From Pithys albifrons albifrons (lineage: Eukaryota; Chordata; Aves; Passeriformes; Thamnophilidae), in assembly GCF_047495875.1 (NCBI RefSeq), contig NC_092474.1, positions 124,001 through 188,000 of the forward strand: a stretch of DNA of 64,000 nt, read 5' to 3'. Both the position numbers and the translations under genes were made by a program. The notes under the pieces were generated by a model. The model was not told where the DNA came from. It searched no databases and worked only from the letters and a program-made list of their open reading frames with translations. How positions within the stretch are numbered: position 1 is the stretch's first letter; every line of letters starts with the position of its first letter. Below are positions 1 to 12,278 of the stretch, piece by piece.

Positions 1-94
1 GTCCCTGGGGGTCCCTGGGAGTGTCTGGGAATCTCTGGGGTCTCTGGGGGTCCCTTTGGAGTCCCTGGGGGGGTCCTCTGGGGGTCTCTGGGGC

Positions 95-275
95 CCCCAA
101 GGAGGTTGGCCGAGGGACGGCATTTCGAGCACCGGGGGTCCCCGAAGGGGGGGGTTGCCGAGGGGCGACACCTCGGGCGCCGGGGCTCCACAAGGGGGTT
201 CCCCGAGGGACGACATTTCGGGCACCGGGGGTCCCCAAGGGGGTTCCCCGAGGGATGACATTTCGGGCACCGGGG
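95..275. repeat. 45-bp repeat block 1 (4 units, short type)
   Basis: Four 45-bp units. Their cores run GGCATTTCGAGCACC, CGACACCTCGGGCGCC, GACGACATTTCGGGCACC and GATGACATTTCGGGCACC. This is the standard short-type order. It begins with the CCCCAAGGAGGTTGGCCGAG header. Confidence 0.9.
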
Positions 276-1769
276 ATCTCTGTGGGGGTCTCTGGGGTGT
301 CTCCGGAGCATCTCTGCTGGTCTCTGGGGTTCTCTGGAGGTCTCTGTGGGATCTATGGGGGTCTCTGGTGGATCTATGAGCTGTTCCTGTAGGTCCCTGG
401 GGTCCTCTGCGGGTCCCAAGGTGGGTCCCTGGGGGTCTCTGGAGGTCCCTGGGGGTCTCGGAGGGGTTTCTCGTGATCTCTGGAGGGGTCTCTGGAGGTC
501 CCTGGGGGGCATCTCGTGATCTCTGGGCGGTCTATCGGGGTCCCTGGGGGGTCCCTGAGGGTCTCTGGGGGTCTCTGGGAGTCTCTGGGGGTGTCTGGGG
601 ATTTCTGGGGGGGCCCCGGGGATCCCCAGGGGAGTTCTTTGGGGGTCACAGGGGGCGTCTCTGGTGGATCTATGAGGGGTTCCTGTGGGTCCCTGGGGGA
701 TCTCTGAGAGTCTCTGGGGGTCTCTGGGGGTCTCTATGAGTCTATGGGGGTGTCTGAGGGTCCCTGGGGGGTCTCTGGGAGTCTCTGGGGTTGTCTGGGG
801 GTTTCTGGGGGGTCCCAGGAGATCCCCAGGGGAGTTCTTTGGGGGTCACGGGTGGGTCTCTAGGGACCAGCAGGGATCCCTAGGGGGTACTTGGGGGTCC
901 CTAGGGGGTCCCTGGGGGATCTCTGAGAGTCTCTGGGGGTCTCAGGAGGGTCTCTGGGGGTCTCTGGAGGGTCTCTGGGGGTCCCTGAGGGTCTCTGGGG
1001 GTGTCTGGGGGTCCCTGGAGGGGTCTGGGGGTCTCTGGGGATCTCTGGGGGTCTCTGGGGGCATCTGAGGGTTCCTGGCGGGTGTCTGGGAGTCTCTGGG
1101 GGTCCCTCAGGGGTCTCTGGGGGTCCCTGAGGGGTCTCTGGGAGTTTCTGGGGGCCCCTGGGAGTCTCTGGGGGTGTCTGGGGGTCTGTTGGGGTCCTTG
1201 GGCGGTCCCTGGTGATCTATGGAGGGTCTCTGGGGGTCCCTGGGGGATCTCGGCGGGTGTCTGGGAGTCCCTGGAGGTCTCTGAGAATCTCTGGGGGGTC
1301 TCTAATGGTCCCTGGGGGGTCTCTGAGGGGTCTCTGGGGCTTTCTGGTGGTCCCTGGGGGGTCCGTGTGGGTCTCTCGGGTCTCTCGGAGTCTCTGGGGT
1401 CTCTGGAGGTCCCTGGGGGGTCTCTGAGGATTTCTGGGAGTCTCTGTGGTGTCTGGGAGTCTCTGGGGGTCCCTGAGGGATCTCTGCGGGTCCCTGAGGG
1501 ATCTCTGGGAGTTTCTGAGGGCCCCTGGGAGTCCCTGGTGGGTGTCTGGAGGTCTAGGGGGGTCCCTGGGGTGTCTGGGAGTGTCTGGGGGTCTCTGACA
1601 GTCTCTGTGGGGTCTCTGGGGGAAACTGGGGGTTCTCTGGGAGATCTCTGTAGCGTCCTGGGGGTCCCTGGGGGGGTCCCTGGGTGTCCCTGGCAGTGTC
1701 TGGGAATCTCTGGGGTCTCTGGGCGTCCCTGTGGAGTCCCTGGGGGGGTCCTCTGGGGGTCTCTGGGGT

Positions 1770-1905
1770 CCCCAAGGAGGTTGGCCGAGGGACGGCATTT
1801 CGAGCACCGGGGGTCCCCGAAGGGGGGGGTTGCCGAGGGGCGACACCTCGGGCGCCGGGGCTCCACAAGGGGGTTCCCCGAGGGACGACATTTCGGGCAC
1901 CGGGG
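1770..1905. repeat. 45-bp repeat block 2 (3 units, short type)
   Basis: Same header and unit order as block 1 but lacking the fourth unit. The third unit (GACGACATTTCGGGCACC) runs directly into GATCTCTGTGGGGG. Confidence 0.9.
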
Positions 1906-2863
1906 ATCTCTGTGGGGGTCTCTGGGGTGTCTCCGGAGCATCTCTGCTGGTCTCTGGGGTTCTCTGGAGGTCTCTGTGGGATCTATGGGGGTCTCTGGTG
2001 GATCTATGAGGGGTTCCTGTGGGTCCCTGGGGTCCTCTGCGGGTCCCAAGGTGGGTCCCTGGGGGTCTCTGGAGGTCCCTGGGGGTCTCGGAGGGGTTTC
2101 TCGTGATCTCTGGAGGGGTCTCTGGAGGTCCCTGGGGGGCATCTTGTGATCTCTGGGCGGTCTATGGGGGTCCCTGGGGGGTCCCTGAGGGTCCCTGGGG
2201 GTCTCTGTGAGTCTCTGGGGGTGTCTGGGGATTTCTGGGGGGTCCCAGGAGATCCCCAGGGGAGTTCTTTGGGGGTCACAGGGGGGGTCTCTGGGGATCT
2301 GTGGGGGTCCCTAGGGGGTCCTTGGGGGTCCCTGTGCGATCTCTGGGGGATCTCTGAGAGTCTCTAAGGGTCTCTGGGGGGTCTCTGGGGGTCCCTGGGG
2401 GTCTCTGGTGGTCCCTGGAGGGGTCTGGGGGTCTCTGGGGATCTCTGGGGGTCTCTGGGGGCATCTGAGGGTCCCTGGCGGGTGTCTGGGGGTCTCTGGG
2501 GGTGTCTGGGGGGGTCTCTGCGGGTCCCTGAGGGATCTCTGGGAGTTTCTGGGGGCCCCTGGGAGTCTCTGGGGGTGTCTGGGGGTCTGCGGGGGTCCTT
2601 GGGCGGTCCCTGGTGATCTATGGGGAGTCTCTGGGGGTCCCTGAGGAGTCCCAGTGGGCTCTCTGGAGGTCCCTGGGGGGTTTCTGAGAGTCTCTGGAGG
2701 TCCCTGGGGGGGCCCTGGGGGTCCGTGGGGCGTCTAGGAGTCCCTGGGGGGTGTCTGGAGGTCTAGGGGGGTCCCTGGGGTGTCTGGGGGTGTCTGGGGG
2801 TCTCTGACAGTCTCTGGGGGGTCTCTGGGGGAAACTGGGGGTTCTCTGGGAGATCTCTGTAGC

Positions 2864-3804
2864 GGGGGTTGCCGAGGGGCGACACCTCGGGGGCCGGGGC
2901 TCCCCAAAGTGGGGTTGCCGAGGGGCGAGCCCTCGGGCGCCGGGGTTCCCCAAGGGGGCGTTGCCGAGGGGCGTCGCCTCGGACGCCGGGGTTCCCCAAG
3001 GGGGGCTTGCCGAGGGGCGACACCTCGGGGGCCGGGGCTCCCCCAAGGGGGGGTTACCGAGGGGCGACACCTCGGGCGCCGGGGGTCCCCAAGGGGGGTT
3101 CCCGACGGACGATATTTTGGGCACCGGGGGACCCCAAGGGGGGTTCCCGACGGACGACATTTTGGGCACCGGGGGTCCCCAAGGGGGTTCCCCGACGGAC
3201 GACATTTTGGGCACCGGGGGTCCCCAAGGGGGGTTCCCGACGGACGACCTTTTGGGCACCGGGGGTCCCCAAGGGGGTTCCCCGACGGACGACATTTTGG
3301 GCACCGGGGGTCCCCAAGGGGGGTTCCCGACGGACGACATTTTGGGCACCGGGGGTCCCCAAGGGGGTTCCCCGACGGACGACATTTTGGGCACCGGGGG
3401 TCCCCAAGGGGGTTCCCCGACGGACGACATTTTGGGCACCGGGGGTCCCCAAGGGGGGTTCCCGACGGACGACATTTTGGGCACCGGGGGTCCCCAAGGG
3501 GGTTCTCCGAGGGACGACATTTTGGGCACCGGGGGTCCCCAAGGGGGTTCCCCGACGGACGACATTTTGGGCACCGGGGGTCCCCAACGGGGTTCTCCGA
3601 GGGACGACATTTTGGGCACCGGGGGTCCCCAAGGGGGTTCCCCGAGGGACGACATTTCGGGCACCGGGGTTCCCCAAGGGGGTTCTCCGAGGGGCGACAC
3701 CTCGGGCGCCGGGGCTCCCCAAGGGGGTTCCCCGAGGGACGACATTTCGGGCACCGGGGGTCCCCAAGGGGGTTGTCCGAAGGACGACATTTCGGGAACC
3801 GGGG
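2864..3804. repeat. 45-bp repeat block 3 (about 21 units, longest)
   Basis: Long type: the array starts directly after TCTCTGTAGC with no decamer spacer. The first six units carry the CGACACCTCGG/CGAGCCCTCGG/CGTCGCCTCGG cores. Internal units carry GACGGACGACATTTTGGGCACC, and the last few revert to GAGGGACGACATTTCGGG. All six reading frames are open, because the period is a multiple of three and the unit contains no stop on either strand. Confidence 0.93.
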
Positions 3805-5921
3805 ATCTCTGTGGGGGTCTCTGGGGTGTCTCCGGAGCATCTCTGGTGGTCTCTGGGATTCTCTGGAGGTCTCTGTGGGATCTATGGGGGTCTCTGGTGG
3901 ATCTATGAGGGGTTCCTGTGGGTCCCTGGGGTCCTCTGCGGGTCCCAAGGTGGGTCCCTGGGGGTCTCTGGAGGTCCCTGGGGGTCTCAGAGGGGTTTCT
4001 CGTGATCTCTGGAGGGGTCTCTGGAGGTCCCTGGGGGGCATCTCGTGATCTCTGGGCGATCTATGGGGGTCCCTGAGGGGTCCCTGAGGGTCTCTGGGGG
4101 TCTCTGGGAGTCTCTGGGGGTGTCTGGGGATTTCTGGGGGGTCCGAGGTGATGCCCAGGGGAGTTCTTTGGGGGTCACAGGGGGGGTCTCTGGTGGATCT
4201 ATGAGGGGTTCCTGTGGGTCCCTGGGGGATCTCTGAGAGTCTCTGGGGGTCTCTATGAGTCTCTGGGGGTGTCTGAGGGTCCCTGGGGGGTCTCTGGGAG
4301 TCTCTGGGGGTGTCTGGGGGTTTCTGGGGGGTCCTAGGAGATCCCCAGGGGAGTTCTTTGGGGGTCACAGGGGGAGTCTCTAGGGACCTGTGGGGATCCC
4401 TAGGGGGTCCTTGGGGGTCCCTGTGGGGTCCCTGGGGGATCTCTGAGAGTCTCTGGGGGTCTCTGGAGGGTCTCTGGGGGTCCCTGAGGGTCTCTGGGGG
4501 TGTCTGGGGGTCCCTGGAGGGGTCTGGGGGTCTCTGGGGATCTCTGGGGGTCTCTGGGGGCATCTGAGGGTCCCTGGCGGGTGTCTGGAGGTCTCTGGGG
4601 GTCCCTGGGGGGTCTCGGCGTGTGTCTCGGAGTCCCTGAGGGATCTCTGAGAGTCTCTGGGGGGTTTCTGAGGGTCCCTGGGGGTCTCTGGGAATCTCTG
4701 GGGGTGTCTGGGGGTCCCTGGAGGGGTCTGGGGGTCTCTGGGAATCTCTGGGGGTCTCTGGGGGCATCTGAGGGTTCCTGGCGGGTGTCTGGGAGTCTCT
4801 GGGGGTCCCTCAGGGGTCTCTGCGGGTCCCTGAGGGGTCTCTGGTTGTTTCTGGGGGCCCCTGGGAGTCTCTGGGGGTGTCTGGGGGTCTGTTGGGGTCC
4901 TTGGGCGGTCCCTGGTGATCTATGGAGGGTCTCTGGGGGTCCCTGGGGGATCTCGGCGGGTGTCTGGGAGTCCCTGGAGGTCTCCGAGAATCTCTGGGGG
5001 GTCTCTAGTGGTCCCTGGGGGGTCTCTGGGGGGTCTCTGGGGCTTTCTGGTGGTCCCTGGGGGGGTCCGTGGTCTCTCTGCGGGTCTCTCGGGTCTCTCG
5101 GAGTCTCTGGGGTCTCTGGAGGTCCCTGGGGGGTCTCTGAGGATTTCTGGGAGTCTCTGTGGTGTCTGGGAGTCTCTGGGCGTCCCTGAGGGGTCTCTGG
5201 TGGTCCCTGGAGGGGTCTGGGGGTCTCTGGGGATCTCTGGGGGTCTCTGGGGGCATCTGAGGGTCCCTGGCGGGTGTCTGGAAGTCTCTGGGGGTCCCTC
5301 AGGGGTCTCTGCGGGTCCCTGAGGGGTCTCTGGGAGTTTCTGGGGGCCCCTGGGAGTCCCTGGGGGTGTCTGGGGGTCTGTGGGGGTCATTGGGCGGTCC
5401 CTGGTGATCTATGGATGGTCTCTGGGGGTCCCTGGGGGGTCTCGGCGGGTGTCTGGGAGTCCCTGGAGGTCTCTGAGAATCTCTGGGGGGTCTCTGGTGG
5501 TCCCGGGGGGGTCTGTGGGGGCTTCTGGGGATCTCTTGGAGTCTCTGGGGTCTCTGGAGGTCCCTGGGGGGTCTCTGAGGATTTCTGGGAGTCTCTGTGG
5601 TGTCTGGGAGTCTCTGGGCGTCCCTGAGGGGTCTCTGCGGGTCCCTGAGGGATCTCTGGGAGTTTCTGAGGGCCCCTGGGAGTCCCTGGGGGGTGTCTGG
5701 AGGTCTAGGGGGGTCCCTGGGGTGTCTGGGGGTGTCTGGGGGTCTCTGACAGTCTCTGGGGGGTCTCTGGGGGAAACTGGGGGTTCTCTGGGAGATCTCT
5801 GTAGCGTCCTGGGGGTTCCTGTGGGGGTCCCTGCGTGTCCCTGGGAGTGTCTGGGAATCTCTGGGGTCTCTCGGGGGCCCCTTTGGAGTCCCTGGGGGGG
5901 TCCTCTGGGGGTCTCTGGGGC

Positions 5922-6057
5922 CCCCAAGGAGGTTGGCCGAGGGACGGCATTTCGAGCACCGGGGGTCCCCGAAGGGGGGGGTTGCCGAGGGGCGACACCT
6001 CGGGCGCCGGGGCTCCACAAGGGGGTTCCCCGAGGGACGACATTTCGGGCACCGGGG
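5922..6057. repeat. 45-bp repeat block 4 (3 units, short type)
   Basis: Three-unit version matching block 2. The 1.35-kb stretch that follows repeats the one before it (see the tandem-copy finding). Confidence 0.9.
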
Positions 6058-7246
6058 ATCTCTGTGGGGGTCTCTGGGGTGTCTCCGGAGCATCTCTGCT
6101 GGTCTCTGGGGTTCTCTGGAGGTCTCTGTGGGATCTATGGCGGTCTCTGGTGGATCTATGAGGAGTTCCTGTGGGTCCCTGGGGTCCTCTGCGGGTCCCA
6201 AGGTGGGTCCCTGGGGGTCTCTGGAGGTCCCTGGGGGTCTCGGAGGGGTTTCTCGTGATCTCTGGAGGGGTCTCTGGAGGTCCCTGGGGGGCATCTTGTG
6301 ATCTCTGGGCGGTCTATGGGGGTCCCTGGGGGGTCCCTGAGGGTCCCTGGGGGTCTCTGTGAGTCTCTGGGGGTGTCTGGGGATTTCTGGGGGGTCCCAG
6401 GAGATCCCCAGGGGAGTTCTTTGGGGGTCACAGGGGTGTCTCTGGGGATCTGTGGGGGTCCCTAGGGGGTCCTTGGGGGTCCCTGTGGGATCTCTGGGAG
6501 ATCTCTGAGAGTCTCTAAGGGTCTCTGGGGGTCCCTGGGGGTCTCTGGTGGTCCCTGGAGGGGTCTGGGGGTCTCTGGGGATCTCTGGGGGTCTCTGGGG
6601 GCATCTGAGGGTCCCTGGCGGGTGTCTGGAAGTCTCTGGGGGTCCCTCAGGGGTCTCTGCGGGTCCCTGAGGGGTCTCTGGGAGTTTCTGGGGGCCCCTG
6701 GGAGTCCCTGGGGGTGTCTGGGGGTCTGTGGGGGTCATTGGGCGGTCCCTGGTGATCTATGGATGGTCTCTGGGGGTCCCTGGGGGGTCTCGGCGGGTGT
6801 CTGGGAGTCCCTGGAGGTCTCTGAGAATCTCTGGGGGGTCTCTGGTGGTCCCGGGGGGGTCTGTGGGGGCTTCTGGGGATCTCTTGGAGTCTCTGGGGTC
6901 TCTGGAGGTCCCTGGGGGGTCTCTGAGGATTTCTGGGAGTCTCTGTGGTGTCTGGGAGTCTCTGGGGGTCCCTGAGGGGTCTCTGCGGGTCCCTGAGGGA
7001 TCTCTGGGAGTTTCTGAGGGCCCCTGGGAGTCCCTGGGGGGTGTCTGGAGGTCTAGGGGGGTCTCTGGGGTGTCCGGGGGTGTCTGGGGATCTCTGACAG
7101 TCTCTGGGGGGTCTCTGGGGGAAACTGGGGGTTCTCTGGGAGATCTCTGTAGCGTCCTGGGGGTCCCTGGGAGTGTCTGGGAATCTCTGGGGTCTCTGGG
7201 GGTCCCTGTGGAGTCCCTGGGGGGGTCCTCTGGGGGTCTCTGGGGC

Positions 7247-7427
7247 CCCCAAGGAGGTTGGCCGAGGGACGGCATTTCGAGCACCGGGGGTCCCCGAAGG
7301 GGGGGGTTGCCGAGGGGCGACACCTCGGGCGCCGGGGCTCCACAAGGGGGTTCCCCGAGGGACGACATTTCGGGCACCGGGGGTCCCCAAGGGGGTTCCC
7401 CAAGGGATGACATTTCGGGAACCGGGG
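7247..7427. repeat. 45-bp repeat block 5 (4 units, short type)
   Basis: Four units. The last has CAAGGGATGACATTTCGGGAACC, an AACC ending shared with blocks 3, 10, 12, 22, 23 and 25. Confidence 0.9.
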
Positions 7428-8704
7428 ATCTCTGTGGGGGTCTCTGGGGTGTCTCCGGAGCATCTCTGGTGGTCTCTGGGGTTCTCTGGAGGTCTCTGTG
7501 GGATCTATGGGGGTCTCTGGTGGATCTATGAGGGGTTCCTGTGGGTCCCTGGGGTCCTCTGCGGGTCCCAAGGTGGGTCCCTGGGGGTCTCTGGAGGTCC
7601 CTGGGGGTCTCGGAGGGGTTTCTCGTGATCTCTGGAGGGGTCTCTGGAGGTCCCTGGGGGGCATCTTGTGATCTCTGGGTGGTCTATGGGGGTCCCTGGG
7701 GGGTCCCTGAGGGTCCCTGGGGGTCTCTGTGAGTCTCTGGGGGTGTCTGGGGATTTCTGGGGGGTCCCAGGAGATCCCCAGGGGAGTTCTTTGGGGGTCA
7801 CAGGGGGGTCTCTGGGGATCTGTGGGGGTCCCTAGGGGGTCCTTGGGGGTCCCTGTGGGATCTCTGGGAGATCTCTGAGAGTCTCTAAGGGTCTCTGGGG
7901 GGTCTCTGTGGGTCCCTGAGGGTCTCTGGGGGTCTCTGGGGGTCTCTGGGGGTCCCTGGAGGGGTCTGGGGGTCTCTGGGGATCTCTGGGGGTCTCTGGG
8001 GGCATCTGAGGGTCCCTGGCGGGTGTCTGGGGGTCTCTGGGGGTCCCTGGGGGGTCTCGGCGTGTGTCTGCGAGTCCCTGAAGGTCTCTGAGAATCTCTG
8101 GGGGGTCTCTGGGGGTCCCTGGGGGTCCCTGCGGGTCTCTGTGGGTGTCTGGGGGTCCCTGGAGGGGTCTGGGGGTCTCTGGGGATTTCTGGGGGTCTCT
8201 AGGGGCATCTGAGGGGGTCCCTGAGGGGTCTCTGCGGGTCCCTGAGGGGTCTCTGGGAGTTTCTGGGGGCCCGTGGGAGTCTCTGGGGGTGTCTGGGGGT
8301 CTGCGGGGGTCCTTGGGCGGTCCCTGGTGATCTATGGGGAGTCTCTGGGGGTCCCTGGGGAGTCCCAGTGGGCTCTCTGGGGGTCCTTGGGGGGTTTCTG
8401 AGAGTCTCTGGGGGTCTCTGGGGGGTCCCTGGGGTGGCCCTGGGGGTCCGTGGGGGCGTCTGGGAGTCCCTGGGGGGTGTCTGGAGGTCTAGGGAGGTCC
8501 CTGGGGTGTCTGGGGGTGTCTGGGGGTCTCTGACAGTCTCGGGGGGGGTCTCTGGGGGAAACTGGGGGTTCTCTGGGAGATCTCTGTAGCGTCCTGGGGG
8601 TCCCTGGGGGGTCCCTGGGTGTCTCTGGGAGTGTCTGGGAATCTCTGGGGCCTCTGGGGGTCCCTGTGGAGTCCCTGGGGGGGTCCTCTGGGGGTCTCTG
8701 AGGT

Positions 8705-8884
8705 CCCCAAGGAGGTTGGCCGAGGGACGGCATTTCGAGCACCGGGGGTCCCCGAAGGGGGGGGTTGCCGAGGGGCGACACCTCGGGCGCCGGGCTCCAC
8801 AAGGGGGTTCCCCGAGGGACGACATTTCGGGCACCGGGGGTCCCCAAGGGGGTTCCCCGAGGGACGACATTTCGGGCACCGGGG
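8705..8884. repeat. 45-bp repeat block 6 (4 units, short type)
   Basis: Four units with a one-base deletion (GGCGCCGGGCTCCAC) in unit 2, shared with block 8. The header is preceded by TCTGAGGTCCCC. Partner of block 14 in the 13.4-kb-offset duplication. Confidence 0.9.
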
Positions 8885-10402
8885 ATCTCTGTGGGGGTCT
8901 CTGGGGTGTCTCCGGAGCATCTCTGCTGGTCTCTGGGGTTCTCTGGAGGTCTCTGTGGGATCTATGGGGGTCTCTGGTGGATCTATGAGGGGTTCCTGTG
9001 GGTCCCTGGGGTCCTCTGCGGGTCCCAAGGTGGGTCCCTGGGGGTCTCTGGAGGTCCCTGGGGGTCTCGGAGGGGTTTCTCGTGATCTCTGGAGGGGTCT
9101 CTGGAGGTCCCTGGGGGGCATCTCGTGATCTCTGAGCGGTCTATGGGGGTGCCTGGGGGGTCCCTGAGGGTCCCTGGAGGTCTCTGTGAGTCTCTGGGGG
9201 TGTCTGGGGATTTCTGGGGGGTCCCAGGAGATCCCCAGGGGAGTTCTTTGGGGGTCACAGGGGGGGTCTCTGGTGGATCTATGAGGGGTTCCTGTGGGTC
9301 CCTGGGGGATCTCTGAGAGTCTCTGGGGGTCTTTATGAGTCTCTGGGGGTGTCTGAGGGTCCCTGGGGGATCTCTGAGAGTCTCTGGGGGTCTCTGGAGG
9401 GTCTCTGGGGGTCCCTGAGGGTCTCTGGGGGTGTCTGGGGGTCCCTGGAGGGGTCTGGGGGTCTCTGGGGATCTCTGGGGGTCTCTGGGGACATCTGAGG
9501 GTCCCTGGCGGGTGTCTGGGGGTCTCTGGGGGTCCCTGGGGGGTCTCAGCGTGTGTCTCGGAGTCCCTGGGGGATCTCTGAGAGTCTCTGGGGGGTTTCT
9601 GGGGGTCCCTGGGGGTCTCTGGGAGTCTCTGGGGGTGTCTGGGGGTCCCTGGAGGGGTCTGGGGGTCTCTGGGAATCTCTGGGAGTGTCTGGGGGTCCCT
9701 GGAGGGGTCTGGGGGTCTCTGGGAATCTCTGGGGGTCTCTGGGGGCATCTGAGGGTTCCTGGCGGGTGTCTGGGAGTCTCTGGGGGTCCCTGAGGGGTCT
9801 CTGCGGGTCCCTGAGGGTTTCTGGTGATCTCTGGGGGCCCCTGGGAGTCTCTGGGGGTGTCTGGGGGTCTGTTAGGGTCCTTGGGCGGTCCCTGGTGATC
9901 TATGGAGGGTCTCTGGGGGTCCCTGGGGGGTCTCGGCGTGTGTCTGGGAGTCCCTGGAGGTCTCTGAGAATCTCTGGGGGGTCTCTGGAGGTCCCTGGGG
10001 AGTCTCTGGGAGGTCTCTGGGGCTTTCTGGTGGTCCCTGGGTGGTCCGTGGGGGTCTCTGGGGGTCTCTTGGAGTCTCTGGGGTGTCTGGGAGTCTCTGG
10101 GGGTCCCTGAGGGGTCTCTGCGTGTCCCTGAGGGATCTCTGGGATTTTCTGAGGGCCCCTGGGAGTCCCTGGGGGGTGTCTGGAGGTCTAGGGGGGTCTC
10201 TGGGGTGTCTGGGGGTGTCTGGGGGTCTCTGACAGTCTCTGGGGGGTCTCTGGGGGAAACTGGGGATTCTCTGGGAGATCTCTGTAGCGTCCTGGGGGTC
10301 CCTGGGGGGTCCCTGGGTGTCTCTGGGAGTGTCTGGGAATCTCTGGGGTCTCTGGGTGTCCCTTTGGAGTCCCTGAGGGGGTCCTCTGGGGGTCTCTTGG
10401 GC

Positions 10403-10582
10403 CCCCAAGGAGGTTGGCCGAGGGACGGCATTTCGAGCACCGGGGTCCCCGAAGGGGGGGGTTGCCGAGGGGCGACACCTCGGGCGCCGGGGCTCCCCAA
10501 GGGGGTTTCCCGAGGGACGACATTTCGGGCACCGGGGGTCCCCAAGGGGGTTCCCCGAGGGACGACATTTCGGGCACCGGGG
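10403..10582. repeat. 45-bp repeat block 7 (4 units, short type)
   Basis: Four units with two private marks: CACCGGGGTCCCC (one G short) and GGGGGTTTCCCGAGG. Both recur only in block 15, 13,399 bp downstream. Confidence 0.9.
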
Positions 10583-12143
10583 ATCTCTGTGGGGGTCTCT
10601 GGGGTGTCTCCGGAGCATCTCTGGTGGTCTCTGGGGTTCTCTGGAGGTCTCTGTGGGATCTATGGGGGTCTCTGGTGGATCTATGAGGGGTTCCTGTGGG
10701 TCCCTGGGGTCCTCTGCGGGTCCCTAGGTGGGTCCCTGGGGGTCTCTGGAGGTCCCTGGGGGTCTCGGAGGGGTTTCTCGTGATCTCTGGAGGGGTCTCT
10801 GGAGGTCCCTGGGGGGCATCTTGTGATCTCTGGGTGGTCTATGGGGGTCCCTGGGGGGTCCCTGAGGGTCCCTGGGGGTCTCTGTGAGTCTCTGGGGGTG
10901 TCTGGGGATTTCTGGGGGGTCCCAGGAGATCCCCAGGGGAGTTCTTTGGGGGTCACAGGGGGGTCTCTGGGGATCTGTGGGGGTCCCTAGGGGGTCCTTG
11001 AGGGTCCCTGTGGGATCTCTGGGGGATCTCTGAGAGTCTCTAAGGGTCTCTGGGGGGTCTCTGTGGGTCCCTGGAGGGGTCTGGAGGTCTCTGGGGATCT
11101 CTGGGGGTCTCTGGGGGCTTCTGAGGGTCCCTGGCAGGTGTCTGGGGGTCTCTGGGGGTCCCTGGGGGGTCTCGGCGTGTGTCTGGGAGTCCCTGAAGGT
11201 CTCTGAGAGTCCCCGGTGGTCTCTGGGGGTCCCTGGGGGTCCCTGCTGGTCTCTGGGGGTGTCTGGGGGTCCCTGGAGGGGTCTGGGGGTCTCTGGGGAT
11301 CTCTGGGGGTCTCTAGGGGCATCTGAGGGGGTCCCTCAGGGGTCTCTGCGGGTCCCTGAGGGGTCTCTGGGAGTTTCTGGGGGCCCCTGGGAGTCTCTGG
11401 GGGTGTCTGGGGGTCTGTGGGGGTCCTTGGGCGGTCCCTGGTGATCTATGGAGCGTCTCTGGGGGTCCCTGGGGGGTCTCGGCGGGTGTCTGGGAGTCCC
11501 TGGAGGTCTCTGAGAATCTCTGGGGGGTCTCTGGTGGTCCCGGGGGGGTCCGTGGGGGCTTCTGGGGATCTCTTGGAGTCTCTGGGGTCTCTGGAGGTCC
11601 CTGGGGGGTCTCTGAGGGTTTCTGGGAGTCTCTGGGGTGTCTGGGAGTCTCTGGGCGTCCCTGAGGGGTCTCTGCGGGTCCCTGAGGGATCTCTGGGAGT
11701 TTCTGAGGGCCCCTGGGAGTCTCTGGGGGTGTCTGGGGGTCTGCGGGGGTCCTTGGGCGGTCCCTGGTGATCTATGGGGAGTCTCTGGGGGTCCCTGGGG
11801 AGTCCCAGTGGGCTCTCTGGGGGTCCTTGGGGGGTTTCTGAGAGTCTCTGGGGGTCTCTGGGGGGTCCCTGGGGTGGCCCTGGGGGTCCGTGGGGGCGTC
11901 TGGGAGTCCCTGGGGGGTGTCTGGAGGTCTAGGGGGGTCCCTGGGGTGTCTGGGGGTGTCTGGGGGTCTCTGACAGTCTCGGGGGGGTCTCTGGGGGAAA
12001 CTGGGGGTTCTCTGGGAGATCTCTGTAGCGTCCTGGGGGTCCCTGGGGGGTCCCTGGGTGTCCCTGGGAGTGTCTGGGAATCTCTGGGGTCTCTGGGGGT
12101 CCCTGTGGAGTCCCTGGGGGGGTCCTCTGGGGGTCTCTGAGGT

Positions 12144-12278
12144 CCCCAAGGAGGTTGGCCGAGGGACGGCATTTCGAGCACCGGGGGTCCCTGAAGCGGG
12201 GGTTTGCCGAGGGGCGACACCTCGGGCGCCGGGCTCCACAAGGGGGTTCCCCGAGGGACGACATTTCGGGCACCGGGG
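12144..12278. repeat. 45-bp repeat block 8 (3 units, short type)
   Basis: Three units. Carries CCCTGAAGCGGGGGTTTGCC in unit 1, a variant not seen elsewhere, and the one-base deletion CGCCGGGCTCC shared with block 6. Confidence 0.88.

Larger units (their letters stand above)
7800..11540. repeat. Duplicated segment A (copy 1; copy 2 at about 21200-24940)
   Basis: About 3.7 kb shared at an offset of about 13,399 bp. The copies share variants not seen elsewhere: TCTCTGGGGACATCTG, GGGGGTCTTTATGAGTC, GGTCTGTTAGGGTCC and the private marks of blocks 7/15. A few substitutions separate them, so this is a recent duplication or conversion event, not the general array similarity. Confidence 0.8.

Noticed and set aside
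2864..3804. CRISPR array
   Set aside because: The 45-bp units are directly abutting variants of one sequence with no unique spacers, and the context is vertebrate.
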